Source: Lateolabrax maculatus
Lineage: Eukaryota; Chordata; Actinopteri; Acropomatiformes; Lateolabracidae
Length of the DNA: 64,000 nt
Reading direction: 5' to 3'
Assembly: GCA_031216445.1 (NCBI GenBank)
Contig: CM062205.1
Location: 16,391,001-16,455,000, forward strand
Position 1 is the stretch's first letter. Each line of letters opens with the position of its first letter. The translations under genes and the position numbers were made by a program. The notes under the pieces are model-generated. The model had not been told where the DNA came from. It did not search any database and saw only the letters and a list, made by a program, of their open reading frames with translations. Shown here piece by piece: positions 23,697 through 37,300 of the stretch.

Positions 23697-26600
23697 TGCG
23701 AGAGCGAGAGGCACAGTGCGTTGCGGCGCAGCGTCAGGCCCCAGGCAGGGCATGGATTTCATTTAGAAAAGTATCAAAGGTTTACACGCTGTTCGCTTTA
23801 ATCAGCATGTTTATCAGGCAGAGAAAAATTGCAGGAAGGGACCACAGGGAGAAGGAGGGGTGGGGGGTTATCTTAAGGACCAGTAGCCAGGGAAATTGAT
23901 AATGGCTACAAGGTAATTTACTGGAGACTTGTGCATCCCTCCACTGCGTCTACCCTTGCCTCTCATTCTAATTACAGCCCATGTAATGTTCTAATGAATC
24001 TGCAGGTGTGTGTCAGTAGGGGAGGGGCGTAAAGGTAGGGAAGCGGGTTGTGTGTGTATGTCTATGTACTATATGGATGTGTGCGCCGCTTGCTTGCACC
24101 TGTGTGTGTGTTGGTTAGTGCGTGTCATTCCGGATCAAGCCTGTTTTCTTGAGAGAAGATTGAACGCATCTCAAGGCTGTGTCAGTACCTCTCGAGTGCA
24201 TAGTTGTCTCACTGTTTCTGAAATATGAATATGATATGAAAAGCAATTAGATTAGCCCTCAGCAATATTAAAGATACATGCCAGTCACAGACAGAGTGCT
24301 CCACTGATACTTCAAGTTGTCACTGCAGTTTGGTCTTCCAGCTGGGTGTGTAGAGGATGGAAGCTGCGGCCAGACACACTCATCTTCCGCTCACACTACA
24401 CTGCTGATAAGGTCCAGGAACTGCCTCCAGTTTTGCTGGTGCCTCCAGTCACACACTCACATGTGCACATAAACACACACGTTCACTCTCAGAGCCGTGT
24501 ACGCAAACCTCCAGGGGATATGGGCTGGACCATAAGGGCCTTGATACGACCAGAGTGTAAACATCCCCACAGGATTGCGGCCCAATGAAAGGAAAGAGCC
24601 GTCAGGAATTTGCTTTCTTTGTCTGTTTCAGTCTCTGTGTGTGTATATGTTTCATGTGTTTGTGTGGTTTTGTTAAGATTACACTTTGGGATACCATTGT
24701 AGGCTGAGCAAGAAGTATTTGCCCCCATGGGACAGTGACAGTGAATGCTGTTACAATGCACGTTGCGCACACAATATAATGGAAAAGGCAAGAAATCTTT
24801 GTGGTTAAGTTTCCTCCATCTTTTCTTCCCCACAGGAAAAGGAGGGTGTTGAGGCAGTGTCTGTAGGGGCCATTCTCTCAGATTACCAGAGGGTCCGTGT
24901 GGAAAATGTGTAAGTCAAACACATACGCACACTCATGATCCAGAACACACTTTCTAACTAAAGTGCACACACACCCGCTGCGTTTAAGCCTCTGAACTCG
25001 AATGACGCACACTCTGTGGTCTGCTGAAGGAAAAGAGTACATCCTCTGTAGCGTTTACCTCACTTTGTATTCCAAACTTGGACTGAGTTTTGTTTAAACC
25101 CATACACACACAGACACACACAGACACACACATACACACACACACACGCACACATACACACTCGATTTTGTTTATGCCATTTTATTTAGACTAGCTTTGA
25201 TTTTATGGTGCAGCTCTGTTTTTATGGAGCAATAATTTCAAGAAAAGGAATGAAACTCATAATTGTCATGTGATGTTAATATAAAAAAATGCACTTTTTT
25301 TTGTCTTATTCAGGGAAAGATGAGATGGTTTCCTTGCGATACAGATACCCACATGTCTTTCTTTTTCTTGTTTTTGTTTCATTCTTTCTCTTTTTGTTTT
25401 TCTTTGCCTTCCGTCCTCTCTCTTTGTTCTCTCTTGTGTTAGATTTACACAGACTGGACACATTGCAGCACAAACGCTCTCTTCTTATTAACAAATCTTG
25501 CTGTCAGTCAACTATTGTTTCCCCTTATACACACTAAATGTATACACGTAAACATCTCAGGCATTTCTTGAGCAGCAGAAATTTCTGTGCAGACTTTTTG
25601 GCTCCAGTTACCTGCTGTGGATGTGTGCGTTTCACATGAGTTTATGTGACAGACAAGTCATAGCATAAGATGGAGTTTTTGTGTTTGACTTGTCTGTGAA
25701 TAAAGCCACTGGCAGTAGTGGCAGGTGGGGGCATGTCCTGCGGGCCTATCAGGGTGGCAGCCTTCCCGCAAATGGAGAGGCTGCTCAGCCCAGTTGGCTT
25801 TGAAGTTGTTCTCAAGCTGGCAAATAGTCAATATTAACCACTTTGCATCTCCTTCTCTTTCTACAACCTACTGCTCGCCCTTTTTTCTTTCACCTGTTCC
25901 CCAGATGTTTGCGGCTAGGTTTGCAGCCCCTGGCCTACCTTTGGCGCCAAGACCAAGAGTCCCTGCTCTCTAAGATGATATCATCTGACCTCCATGCTAT
26001 CCTCATCAAAGTTGCCGCCTTTGGTGAGTTTGTGTTGCACTCCTTTGTGTGTCAGGTAACTGGTGAGCTGTCTGATGTTCCCTCCTTTCTGGTTACCCTC
26101 TTTACTCTCTTTTTACTTTCTCGGAAGGTGCCATGTTGGTTAAGTGATGTTTGGCATGGGGATCGAAGGGACAGAATTTGGATAAGTGAGGGATAGGAGG
26201 ACAAGAAAGGGCAGTGTAACCAGAAAGAGAAAAGACAGACAAGCAGAGTAATGCCCTAATCATTAATCTGTGGCTTAGCAGCGGTGTTGAGACTTGTGCC
26301 AGCGGCGAAGGTATTGAAGCAGAGAACAATATGAAAAGATAAGAAGCACAGAGGGAGGAGGTGTGAGGGAAGTGCGCACTGGTATTGTGTGGGTGGGTGG
26401 ATGGGAAGGGGGGGGGGGGGCGTTGGCAGTTGAGAAATAATCACAGGTGATTGCCCCGCACATTAATGTAACCTGTCAATAAGCAACGCATGTCCCCATT
26501 GTGTGAGAGAAACACTACATTCTCTGCTTATGCATAGCTCAGAATACACGGTCCGTGAAGCGAAGATTAAAATCTCTCATTTACGTTTTTCAACTGCTTC

Positions 26601-27782
26601 AGCACCGAGGGAAGAGGTTAATGCGGTGTCACCTGCTCTCTACCTGCCTGTTTTGGAGCCTGAAGACAGAAAGATCAGATTACTGAATAACAGGAGAGAA
26701 TAAAAAAAAAAGTTTTCTTTTTCTTTTTGCGGGTACATGGTGTTAAGATCCCTACCTGTATCTACTTGACAGTGCAGCTGGATCCCTTTTGACGGTGCCA
26801 GTGATAAATGATAATTAAGGCTACAAATGGTTCTTTTTACTCTCAAACTACTCATGGCGATAGATCATCATGTAGACACTGTTTACGTGCTGTTAAGTGC
26901 TTGTTGCACCTTTGGTAGCAATCAGTCGAAAGGGGTCCACGGCTGACTGATGACCCACAGAGCTTAGCAGTGCGTTCAAGATATTCAGCGTATCTTTCAA
27001 CGCTTCTAAAATAACCTCTCATGGAATGCACTTGTCAAGCCATTTATCTTTGGTACTTTATTTGCTGGACCCATTTCTCATTTTTAATGGTCTCATAATA
27101 AAGGACTTTTTGGTAATAAATAATATAACTTGTCAGATGCCCGTCAGAGGAGAGATGACGTCAGAATCCATGTTTTCCAGATATTTTTTTCTGCGGGGTT
27201 ATAATAATTGTTTACCAGTCAAAATTTATTTTCATTTCCATTACACTTGTAACCAAATAAGATTTTAGTCTGCATTTAACATTAATTGTTCAATCATTAT
27301 GGCAAATTACCTCTCTGGAATAACACACAAAGAGAAAAACCACACCTTAAAGACCTCAGTCACCTTGTAACGCAGCTACGTCTGCCAAGCTTTCTACTCT
27401 AAACACAACTTTGTCTAAAAGCAAATTCTCAACATTTTTCGGAAGATTATAATTAGAAAGGAAAACCACCTCGGGTGCCTTTGAGTGTGTATCTTGGCCT
27501 GCGACTGTAGGTGTGTGTGTGAGAGTGTGTGTGCATGTGTATTTTGACTACAGGTAAAAAGGAAAGATCTTATCAGCCCTGACTCCTCACCTGTCCCGAG
27601 GCAGTGGTAATTAGAAAGGAGAGAATTGAATAGGGGTGCAAGCGCCCAAGGCATTTTAGGCAGCACTCATATAATTGCAGCTTTGGTGGGAGCAGGTCTG
27701 AGCAGTGAGGTGTGCTGTTGAGGGGAGATTGGGTGACAGAAGGGCGTACCTGGTGGCCTTTGGTGTTTGTGTGTCTGTGTAC

Positions 27783-27827
<45 letters not shown>

Positions 27828-30800
27828 CGAGTGAGAGAGATTTGGATGGATTTACTCGTGAAGACCTCATGAGGAAAAAAAAAACAACTCTCACGGGGCA
27901 AAGGTTAAGTCTGCTTCTGAACTGACAGCCAAAACCGCTTATGATATTGTGTGGTAGTATGAAATGGGTTTTTGTGGGCTCTGAATAGTGGGAAGTCATT
28001 CAAGATTAATATTCCTTCATTAGGCACTCAGAAAGACAGGTGGAAATTAGCAGTGAATGGATAAAGAGAAAAAAAAAATTCTTTCTTTCTTAAGGGAGGA
28101 TATATTCCTTGATGACAAATCCCTGTAGTGAAAAGACAGCTGTCCAAATGCAGGATGATCCTCTAAGTGAATTCTCTAGAAGTGTCCATTTGCGTGCTGA
28201 TGGGAGCCTTAAACCACACAAGAGAGAAAGAGGATTTTAGTCTTTGAAGATGCCAAATTGCATGTAGTGAAGTAAGTTCAACTATCTGAGTCTAAGCCTA
28301 TGAATGTCACAAAATGCTTCTAATTAGCAAAAAAAGCATTTCTCTCAAAGGGAAATGCATATTTTTGTTGGGAAACTGTCTCTCTATAATGCAATGTCTC
28401 TTGAGCTGAGCGTGGTAATTGGCAATTCCAAAAGCTAGTATTAATAATTCATTTAATTAGTTAATTGATTGATTAGTGCAGGTGTATATGAGGGCACAGG
28501 TTTAGCAGTTAATTGGTCCTCAGCTCCAGAGATAATTGGCATGTGTGAAATTAAGGTCCATCCACCCGAAAACCTTTTATCACTCCATGATCTTTTACCC
28601 TTCACACGAACATAGCCTTTGTGCTCTGAAAAGGGGAATTTATGTCACAAATTTGCTTTCACTGATCACCTCACCCACTTAAGAGCATCAAATATAATTT
28701 AATATATACTTAAAGGACAATTAATGTTCAAAGACATTAAAGAAAATATACTGAAAATGTTTTCAATGTGGAAGGCAATGAATAGGCAATTTAAATAGCG
28801 TTCTTTCTGTTATCTAAAGAAACTTATAAAAAATGCTAAATACAATCTGTGTTTTCAATTACCTACTGTATATAAAAGAATGTTTGAACTATACTATTGA
28901 ACTATAGTGCCAAAGCATATGTATATATATATATGACAAATGTTTTTAAAGAAGCAAGACTAGGCAGGAGATATTTTTACGATTGAAGTATGATGTTCAG
29001 TATTCAGACACTCTCTATATTAGCAGTCTGGCAAAAAGACAAGATGCAATTTGATCCTGGAATTTAGTGTGCTGTCCTCCAACCCATGCCAAATTAACTT
29101 TTAGTCATTTTAGTCAGTCAATGAATATTCTGTCTGACATTTTCTGTACCACAGTAAAGCTCTGAGGCACTATTTACACATTTAAGGACATTGTAAGGCA
29201 GTTACAGTGAATTATATACTTGTGATATTTGATTTTAGGGCATTAGTTTGACTGGGGTCACATGTTTAGCCTGCTGCTTACGGTTAGGTCCAATTATTCC
29301 CTGTTGAGTTGGTTCAAAAACGTGTAGAAGGCAATCAAAAATATAGTTACATTTGTCCAGTAAAACACCATATGGTTGTAAGTACTCCCAGTTTCTCCTT
29401 TTTGATTTGTTCCGACTCAAAAGATTTCATCTTGATGTGATTGCTATAGAATTCATTCTGCCTAATATTCTGCTCACAGACGGTGAATTTCAGATAAGAG
29501 CCTGACAAATTTCACATATATCCTCAATCTTATCATGCTTTGTACGGTGCCGCCTCCCCCCCTTCTTTCTTCTTTTCCGTTCTGTATTTCTCTCTCTCTC
29601 TTTCTCTCTTGTGAAGATTAGGTGATAGTGAACAGCTATTGTTTTGGCGGGGGTCTTTGAGTGCGTTGTTTAAAGGCTGATGCTGCTCACCTACTAGGGA
29701 GGAGATGCTTATTTCATCCATTTAAAGGCTAAAATGTTACACATCATGAATCCAATTTTCTCTGCCTTTTCTCTCTGAAGGCAGGGATTAAAGCCGAGCT
29801 GTCAGCTGGCACGCCAGATCTTAAGACAACCTGCGAATGTCTGCGATACTGCGCTCAGCTCTGCTCAGACAGTATCTAGAATCTCTTTTAATTTAGCATT
29901 AAGCTTGGTAAGCAAAATCACAAGCAGTTTCAATTAAATAGGTAACTCACTGCTGTGGGTTTACATGAATCAACCTCTTCAAGGAAAAAGGCCAATCATG
30001 ATCGTTAAAAAGAATTAGTGTAAAAGTGTGTTTTGGAAATAATTGCCATTGACTTCTGTAAGGGCACAAGTGACAGCAGCATTTTCTGTAGAGTTCAGAA
30101 GGAAAGGGTTTTCCAGATTCCACTTGTTATTGTAAGATTTCTGCTATATGGTTAACTTCTATTGTGTTAACTTCTAATGTTTTGTATAAAGTTTTAAACA
30201 TCAGTTTTTAATGTTTTTTTTTTTTTTTTTTACGTTAATGTCTAAATAGCTCTCGGTTTCCTGGTAAACATTTTATTCTTCGCTAATTTCAACCCTCTAA
30301 ATGTCAACAAGGTTTTTAGAAATGCTCTCCCTCATTACTGGACTCCCTGGTTTGAAAGTTCACTGAATTTAATTGGAGTTTTATAGGATAATACGAGGTA
30401 AAAAGCCCTTTTAAAGGAGAGCCATTCCTCTCAGTCTCTCTTAGGGATGCTCCTCTTTCTCTCCAAAGTGCGGTCTTGCTGTCTCTGGCGGCAGACTAAT
30501 GGCAGCTTCTAGTGGGCTTATTTGGGTTTAATGTGGCATAATGAGGTTAGGTAATTGGGTTTAGGTCAAGTTGTAAAACAGGTTCAGAGGAGACAGAGAT
30601 GTGAAGATCATGTAAATGAGTGGTGTTAGATCGCTGAAGGCTCACACCAGTGGCTACTCCAAGACTTCTCAAAGCATGTATTGTACAAGTGCAAGCTCAT
30701 TCCACCGATCCTCATTTCCAAATGGTTTCAGTAACCTTAAGTCAGTCAGGAACATCAATTAAGAAAACACTCATACAAGTGCTAAGTGGTCTTGGGAGAA

Positions 30801-33800
30801 ATGCCTCCATGTTAATGCCATCTTTGTATCATTTTATCACTCACTCCTGTCTTCCTAGATTTCCATCGTCCTCTTCCCCTCCTTGTAAATATCAAATCAT
30901 GTATCATATATTATTTAAAAGCAGGGAAGTTAATGAACATATTAAAAAACGTGGCATCCCCTCAGCAATTTGGAGCCAATTATTAAAATTTGTTAAAAGG
31001 CATGACTAATTAAAGAGGATATTTAAATCGGATTGAATTTTAATGCTTTTCTTCCTCACTCCTTATTACCTTTGTGGCAGGGTTAAGATGAGAGGATGTT
31101 GAGATTAGATATTCTCACACTAATTAAGACCACAGATCCCCTGGGAAGAGAATAAGGGCCTGCTCGTTCTCTCCCTCCACACTCTCTACCCTTCCTCCCT
31201 GCGCTGTGGCCCTCCGTCTCTCCCCTGTAGTGCTGGACCACCGGGACCCGGAGGAGAGACACAGCTGGGTTTAAGATGAACCCGAGATGGGATGCGACAT
31301 CTTTCCTTCACATCTCCTCTCCCTTTTCCTCTTGTCTCCCATCCATTGCTCCCCATGGGGCCCACGGATGACACGTTAACCTTTGAGGTTGTCAGGCCAT
31401 GAGAGAGGAGAGATTCTCACATTACGATTTTCCTTCAATTAAACACACGAACGTGCCGATGAGCAGGCCCACATATTTCCTCGGAATAGAGGAGCTATAT
31501 TGGATTTTCAGTAGAAATTATTAAGGACAATTCAGCAAATTTTTTTATTGCGATGGCATTACTGTCACAGCTGCGCGTCATTGCCCATAGGTCATCAGTA
31601 ACTTGTTAATGATTATGTCAATCAATTAATGTGCGGCCACAGAAAAAGGAAATGGAAAATGTTTGAGAACAAGGGAAGCCATTGCCAGCGGCTGCTAAGA
31701 TGTAATTGTTTGGTTACAGTAACTTTGCCCTCATGTTTTTAGATAACAATCAGGTGTTTTACGTCTAAAATTTAGCATTTTACATTCATGTCCTGTTATG
31801 TTTTTACTGTTCTATTCTTTGCAGAAAGCACCTGGTACTTTTGTTTTTTGTCGGAACAGTGAAGAATGTACTGTAGGAAAACATAGGCTGCGCTTTCTTT
31901 GTGAAAGGAGTTGACAGGGTTAGATGGAGTTCAACGCGGTGCCATCAGAAACAGGCGTCTGAAAGAAAAAGTCTTCGACGCTCAACAAACTGTTCACTGT
32001 TTAAGTACACTATTTTTTTATACTGCTAATAGGTACATAATCCCTAAATAGGACTGATCAAAGTGCTAATCTTTTGGTGAAGCTATGCTCTAGATTGGGA
32101 TGGGTTTGTCTGGCAAGTCAGGGGCAGTGAGCTTGTATTTTATGTGTGGCACCACTGGGTATTCATACCAAGCTCTCCTCCAACCTTCTTTCCCCTCCTT
32201 CTTTTCTCTCCCATGCCTATGAGTCACTTCCATGCACCAATTCAGGGGAAGGGGAGGGAAAAGGCAAATAAACAAGATCTCTTTCCAGAGTTTATGTTCT
32301 CAAAGGGAACTAGATGAGGGGGGCAGCAGGGGAGGGGGTGCGGGGGGTCTGCGGCCAGCAATTGAAAACTGTTGCCCTTACCCAGAGAGATCTGTGTACA
32401 CTACTTGCAAAGTCAAACAAATAGATCCAGGGTGCAGGTTTATGTGTGTGTTTGTGCGACTGCCCGTAAACCTCCCTGCCTGTCATCTTCAATCACTGTT
32501 CTCTGTTCCTGATCAGACCTCACTCCCTCTCTCTCTTTCCCATACATGTGTCTGTGTGAAATGGTGTTTGTGTGTGTATTTTTGTCTTTGGGTAATGCTG
32601 TGTGTATGTTCCTATGTCCCTGTGTGCGTTTGCCACATGGGTGCCAGGCCTGGATCCAGAGAAACACTTAGGAAAACCTCTGGCTGACATGGAACCCTAT
32701 CTGAAACAGGTCAGAGACTGGTAGATACTCTGCCACCCTCTTTACACTCTTGACTGCAGTAAATCCATATATTGTGTACATCATTTGCTCAGAGACAAGT
32801 TACTTGATGTTCATGGTCAAAGTCGTGAAAGTGTTACAACGTTTTGAAGTGGTTATTTTAAATTCAAAACTTAATCCTACAGTGAAATACTGTATATTTT
32901 TCTTTTACTTTAACCTTTAGTGTATTTTGTATCCCCAGTGTTCTGCTTTAGTTGCTTTATTGTGAGAAAATATCGCAGACACACCAGTCATATTCTTACA
33001 CAATTGCTGGTTTTACAAAAAAAAACGTTCTTAGTTGCACACAGAGACACTTATGGATATTTGGTGGGTTTCAAAGTATTTTAATAAGGTGTTTTGTTTT
33101 CACTGATTAGCTTTCCCAGAAGTATGGGGTTCATATTTGTGGAGAAGGAGGTGAATATGAAACCTTCACCCTCGATTGCCCCCTCTTCAAAAGGAAGATA
33201 GTTATGTGAGTAAAGCAATATAAACTTACAAGACTTTGTCTCTATTAGAACTCAGTTACACTTTTTTTCAGAATGTGACTGCTGTAAGTTTGGAAAGTGA
33301 TGCTTTTGTTGCCAGCATGACTGTATATGAAAGTTTTTTCCCGTGTGTGTGTGTGTGTGTGCGCGCAGTGATGCAGCAGAGACAGTGATCCACTCAGCAG
33401 ATGCTTTTGCTCCAGTTGGCTACCTGCGCTTCACCGAGATACACACAGAGAGCAAAGACAGCGTGAGTCAAACTTCTGAAGGAATCCATGAGTGTAACTT
33501 GTTTAACAAATACGATCAGTGCTGTTCAATGGTGACTCAATCATTTTGCAACAAAAGTTTGAGTCCCTTTGGGGTTGATTACTTTACAACCACTCTGAGG
33601 GCAAAACAAATACAAGAACAAAACCTTTTGGTGTTTGATAACTTTGTCGAGCAGAAGAGAACCACAGCACTGTGGGGCAGGTTTCAGATCAACCTCCAGA
33701 GGGCCTCCCTCTCTCTCTCGCACACTCTTGCTCTTGGTCTCACCCTTCATCCCTCGCGCTCTCTCCTCTAGCCCCACATGGCCTACTTTGACGTCTGCAA

Positions 33801-34341
33801 TATTCACTGCAGCCTGAAACTAGGCCCAGCTTAATAAACATGTCTGCTCACATTAAGGCGTTTTGCATTCAGGTAGCTGGCTAAGCGGACACAGGCGGGG
33901 GTTGCAGGAGGCTTTAGGAATTGGTTTTTGGTATATTAGAATGCGCTGAATGGGGCTTCACAGACAAGAAGGGTGACACATTGTACTTTCCCTGCAAGAA
34001 CAGACAACTTTGTAATCCTTGGCTTATTGTCGCAAAATTCTGTGATGGAGACATTGACCTAATTTATGTGTGCTTTTAATTACTCAAATTGTCTGGTTTA
34101 ATAAGACACCTACTCCGTGATGAGTATTCCTGGCGACAGGAAGTGCTGCTCGTATGTCGTTATATTTGTGGCAGCGAGTTAAGAGTATGAGGGTTACACG
34201 GAGGGATGCCGCTCGCCACAGTTCAACATGTCTCCAGGGTAAAGCGTGTGATTTGCACGTGTGTTTTTTTGCACATCACACAATAATGTGTACATTTGAT
34301 TTTGCGTTCGTTGGTGTGCAAGATGTTCCTGTTTGCAGCCT

Positions 34342-34373
<32 letters not shown>

Positions 34374-37300
34374 CGTGTTTGATGGGGGCTGGGCCTGTTA
34401 TGGACAGAAAACATACCCCCATCCCACAACCTCCGTGACCCTGCAGCCTCACTCCCTAAAGCTATATATTTTTTCACTCCCCACACCGCAGCTCCCACCC
34501 CCATCACACAAACACACACACGCTCACACACTCCCACAGCCCCTGTAGCCCCCCCTAGGTTGCTGGGGGAAGAGCAGGGAGATCCAGGGTCTGTGGGGGG
34601 GTGGGGGGGGCAACCAGGGGAGAACCTGCCCTGGTTCAGCCTTCTGAAGCTCTTCTCGTCAGGGTGACAGATCTGCGGTGACACCAGCACTAGAGGAAAC
34701 TGCACCGGGCTCAGGGGGTGGGGATGGACCACCATCATTTGCCCTCCGTTAATGCTAGTCAAGCTATTTTTCATGCTGGCCATGAGAGAGGGGCTGAAGT
34801 ATAATTAATTTGATTATCATATGGCCTAATGCAGTTGACAGCAGATGAGGGGGGTGAATGAGTGTTGGGCAGGGTGAGGGGGGCGTTGAGGAAATATGAA
34901 ATATGTATTCAAATGCGTGACGCCCCAGCAGGATTTGGCAGGTAATATGTATGCCTTAGAGAATGGTAATGATTTGTTATTTAAAGAAGTAGCAGAGTGT
35001 AGAGGCAAAGTATAAGTAAACAGCAGAAAAAACTGGTGAAATACAAAACATGTCTCACCCATCCAGTCATGAGTTTTGACTGACAGCCAGCGTGATTGAA
35101 TCTACAGTATCAGAAAACACCACTCCCTATTCCCCTGAACCACGAATATGTTAGCATGTTGTTTCATATTCATTCACCTTGAAGTTATGTGTGCCTGGGC
35201 CCTTGTCATGAAAGACTGACACACACAGCCCACTTGGTGGGGTATTTGAAAAGCCTGGCTAATTATACAGCGTTTTGTCTGTCTTTGCAAAAGGCTCAGC
35301 GCTCTTTGGTGGGCGTTTGGCCTAATGTATTCCCTGTGGTGCTTTATTGCAGGATGTGGTGGCGAGAGCTTTGCCCCATGGTAGTTGTCCTTGCCAAAAT
35401 GCCATTGACAAGATGACTGAAGAGGTGGAATATGCTGATCAAGCTGAAGACAACCAGCAAGAATTTACATCAAATTGTGACCTTAGTTGTCAGCGGGGCC
35501 ATGGTGAGATTCATTTATGGTGAAACATGCACGTGCTGACACGCATGCTTGAGTGTGTATATGTGTGTGTGTCAGATGATATCTGTGTGTTGTGTGTGCT
35601 CCTTGAATCTATGTCATGCGGCCAGCATCATGATGCTAGTATTTTTGAGTGATTATTTGACAAGAGCTGTCATTTCAGCAGTGTATTTGTGACAGTCACT
35701 GAATTCATTTCTCCTTTGCCATAAACCCCCTATGCATGAATTACCTCTCATACAGCATATGCCCTGGTTATAAATGAAGGAAAAAAAAAAAAAACAACTT
35801 GCTTTATTTTGTATCATATAGAAGTCTTGACTAAACATGATAAGCATTGGACCAACTATTTATAGTGCTGGCTGCACAAAGTACATATGGAAATCCAAAC
35901 CTACTAACCCTTTTCCTCTTCATGTTATTGTATCTCTTCCTGCAGACCTCCCTCCATCCTGCTCACCAAGAAGCTCAGGAGGCTATCAGTGGATCTCTGG
36001 CCTCAACGGCCTTCACAGCCTAGAAACCGGGATCCAGGACCAGGCACGGGCAGCTTTCACACAGCTGCAAAGTAAGGGGAAAGTGTGAGGGAGAGAAAGA
36101 GCAGGACAGTGAATATTTTTGATGAGCATGGTGTACCAGAGCTCTGGACATGCTTTTAAATACCTCTACACTCAGGAGAGACATTTTGCGCCTCTCTGAA
36201 ATTGCCAAAGCAAAAGGCACACAGAACGACACTCACAAGTAAACTAACCTTCAATAAGGTTTTCTTTGATCAAGTAAAAATTAACGTCTTTGATACGATC
36301 AAGGGGAGATGATACAGAATTCCTTTGTCCAGGGGTGATTTAAACAGCCCAGTGTACGATATTCTGCAGGGCTTACTGTATTAAACCCCCTACTGAAGCC
36401 CCAAAAATTCAATGGAGAGAAACATATGGGGAAAATGTCTTTCTTTCTCCTGCTGTGTTTGCTAAAGCCACACGAGGAGGTGTGGCAGAGCTTGAGAAGT
36501 CGTTCCTTTTTCAAAAGTGCTTGTCAACCCAGCAGGCAAAACCCTGTGTGTCAGAGACTGTCCGTCACAAGAACGGGATGCCAAGTTGACCACCAAACAA
36601 GGACAAGCACTTCAAATGAACCCAAACCAATCCTCTTCTAAAACACACACAAACACAGTGCAGTCATGTTGGGTGGGTTATCGTTTTTGCCCTGCAGAAG
36701 TTTAACAGTGCACGCTTTTACAGTGTATCAGTGAGTCTTTTTTTTCTATTTCTCTTTTTTGATGGAGAAAGAGGAGCGAAAGATGAAAAGCATATTTAAT
36801 GTTTATCGTGGTGCTCGGCTGAACAGCCTTCACAGTGCAGAGACAATATTAAACAAGTTAATATTTAATGAACAACCTCTTTGTATGAGGGCGAAGTATT
36901 CTGAGACGCTAGTGTTGGCAAAGGAAAAACAAACTTGAAGCTCTTTCAAATGATTGTAGGGAGAAAGGCTTTTCTTTGAGCCCTTGTGCCTGCGTTTGCA
37001 TCCAAAGCCCACAATGTGCACACATACTGTGTTAGAATGGACTTTATAGAAGGGGACAAACACCCATACCACTTGAAAGGCAGTTTCAATGGATTTCAAT
37101 GTCAGAAAAAACGTTGAAACTATCCACCTCTTTACTACAATGACTGTTTGAACAGACTGACTGTATGGTAGGTATAGCGCAGCTGTAAGCCCAACACTTT
37201 GACACAAGAAAATGCCTGTACACTGACTCCATGACTATTTGTTCACTGGCAACCTTGCCTTCTGCAGGGGTAGTAGATGCAACTCTTAATTTCCTCAAAA

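Larger units (their letters stand above)
11820..24835 (+). other. dph6: dph6 intron 3 (13.0 kb)
   Basis: Large GT-AG intron with no supported exon. It holds a T-rich run near 13259-13278, CA/TG microsatellites (16703-16726, 19736-19795, 23641-23694), an AGG/GGCA/GACA tract (16982-17108) and a G-run cluster (18747-18778). Stretches around 20640-22220 are low in repeats and rich in ATTA-type motifs. The long frames at 16.7-17.2 kb are low-complexity shadows. Confidence 0.75.
26024..32647 (+). other. dph6: dph6 intron 5 (6.6 kb)
   Basis: GT-AG intron without a supported exon. It contains a poly-G run near 26409-26420, a (TG)n microsatellite at 27784-27825, and homeodomain-motif-rich, repeat-free blocks near 28380-28570, 30360-30640 and 31380-31700 that look like candidate conserved non-coding elements. 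Confidence 0.7.
33463..35352 (+). other. dph6: dph6 intron 8
   Basis: GT-AG intron of 1890 bp. The frame from exon 8 stays open to TAG at 33769-33771, and AATAAA follows at 33833-33838. It also holds a (TG)n tract at 34342-34370 and a G-run cluster at 34564-34620. Confidence 0.8.

Noticed and set aside
34223..34783. 186-aa minus-strand frame
   Set aside because: Driven by a TG microsatellite and G/C-run sequence inside dph6 intron 8; no domain or splice support.
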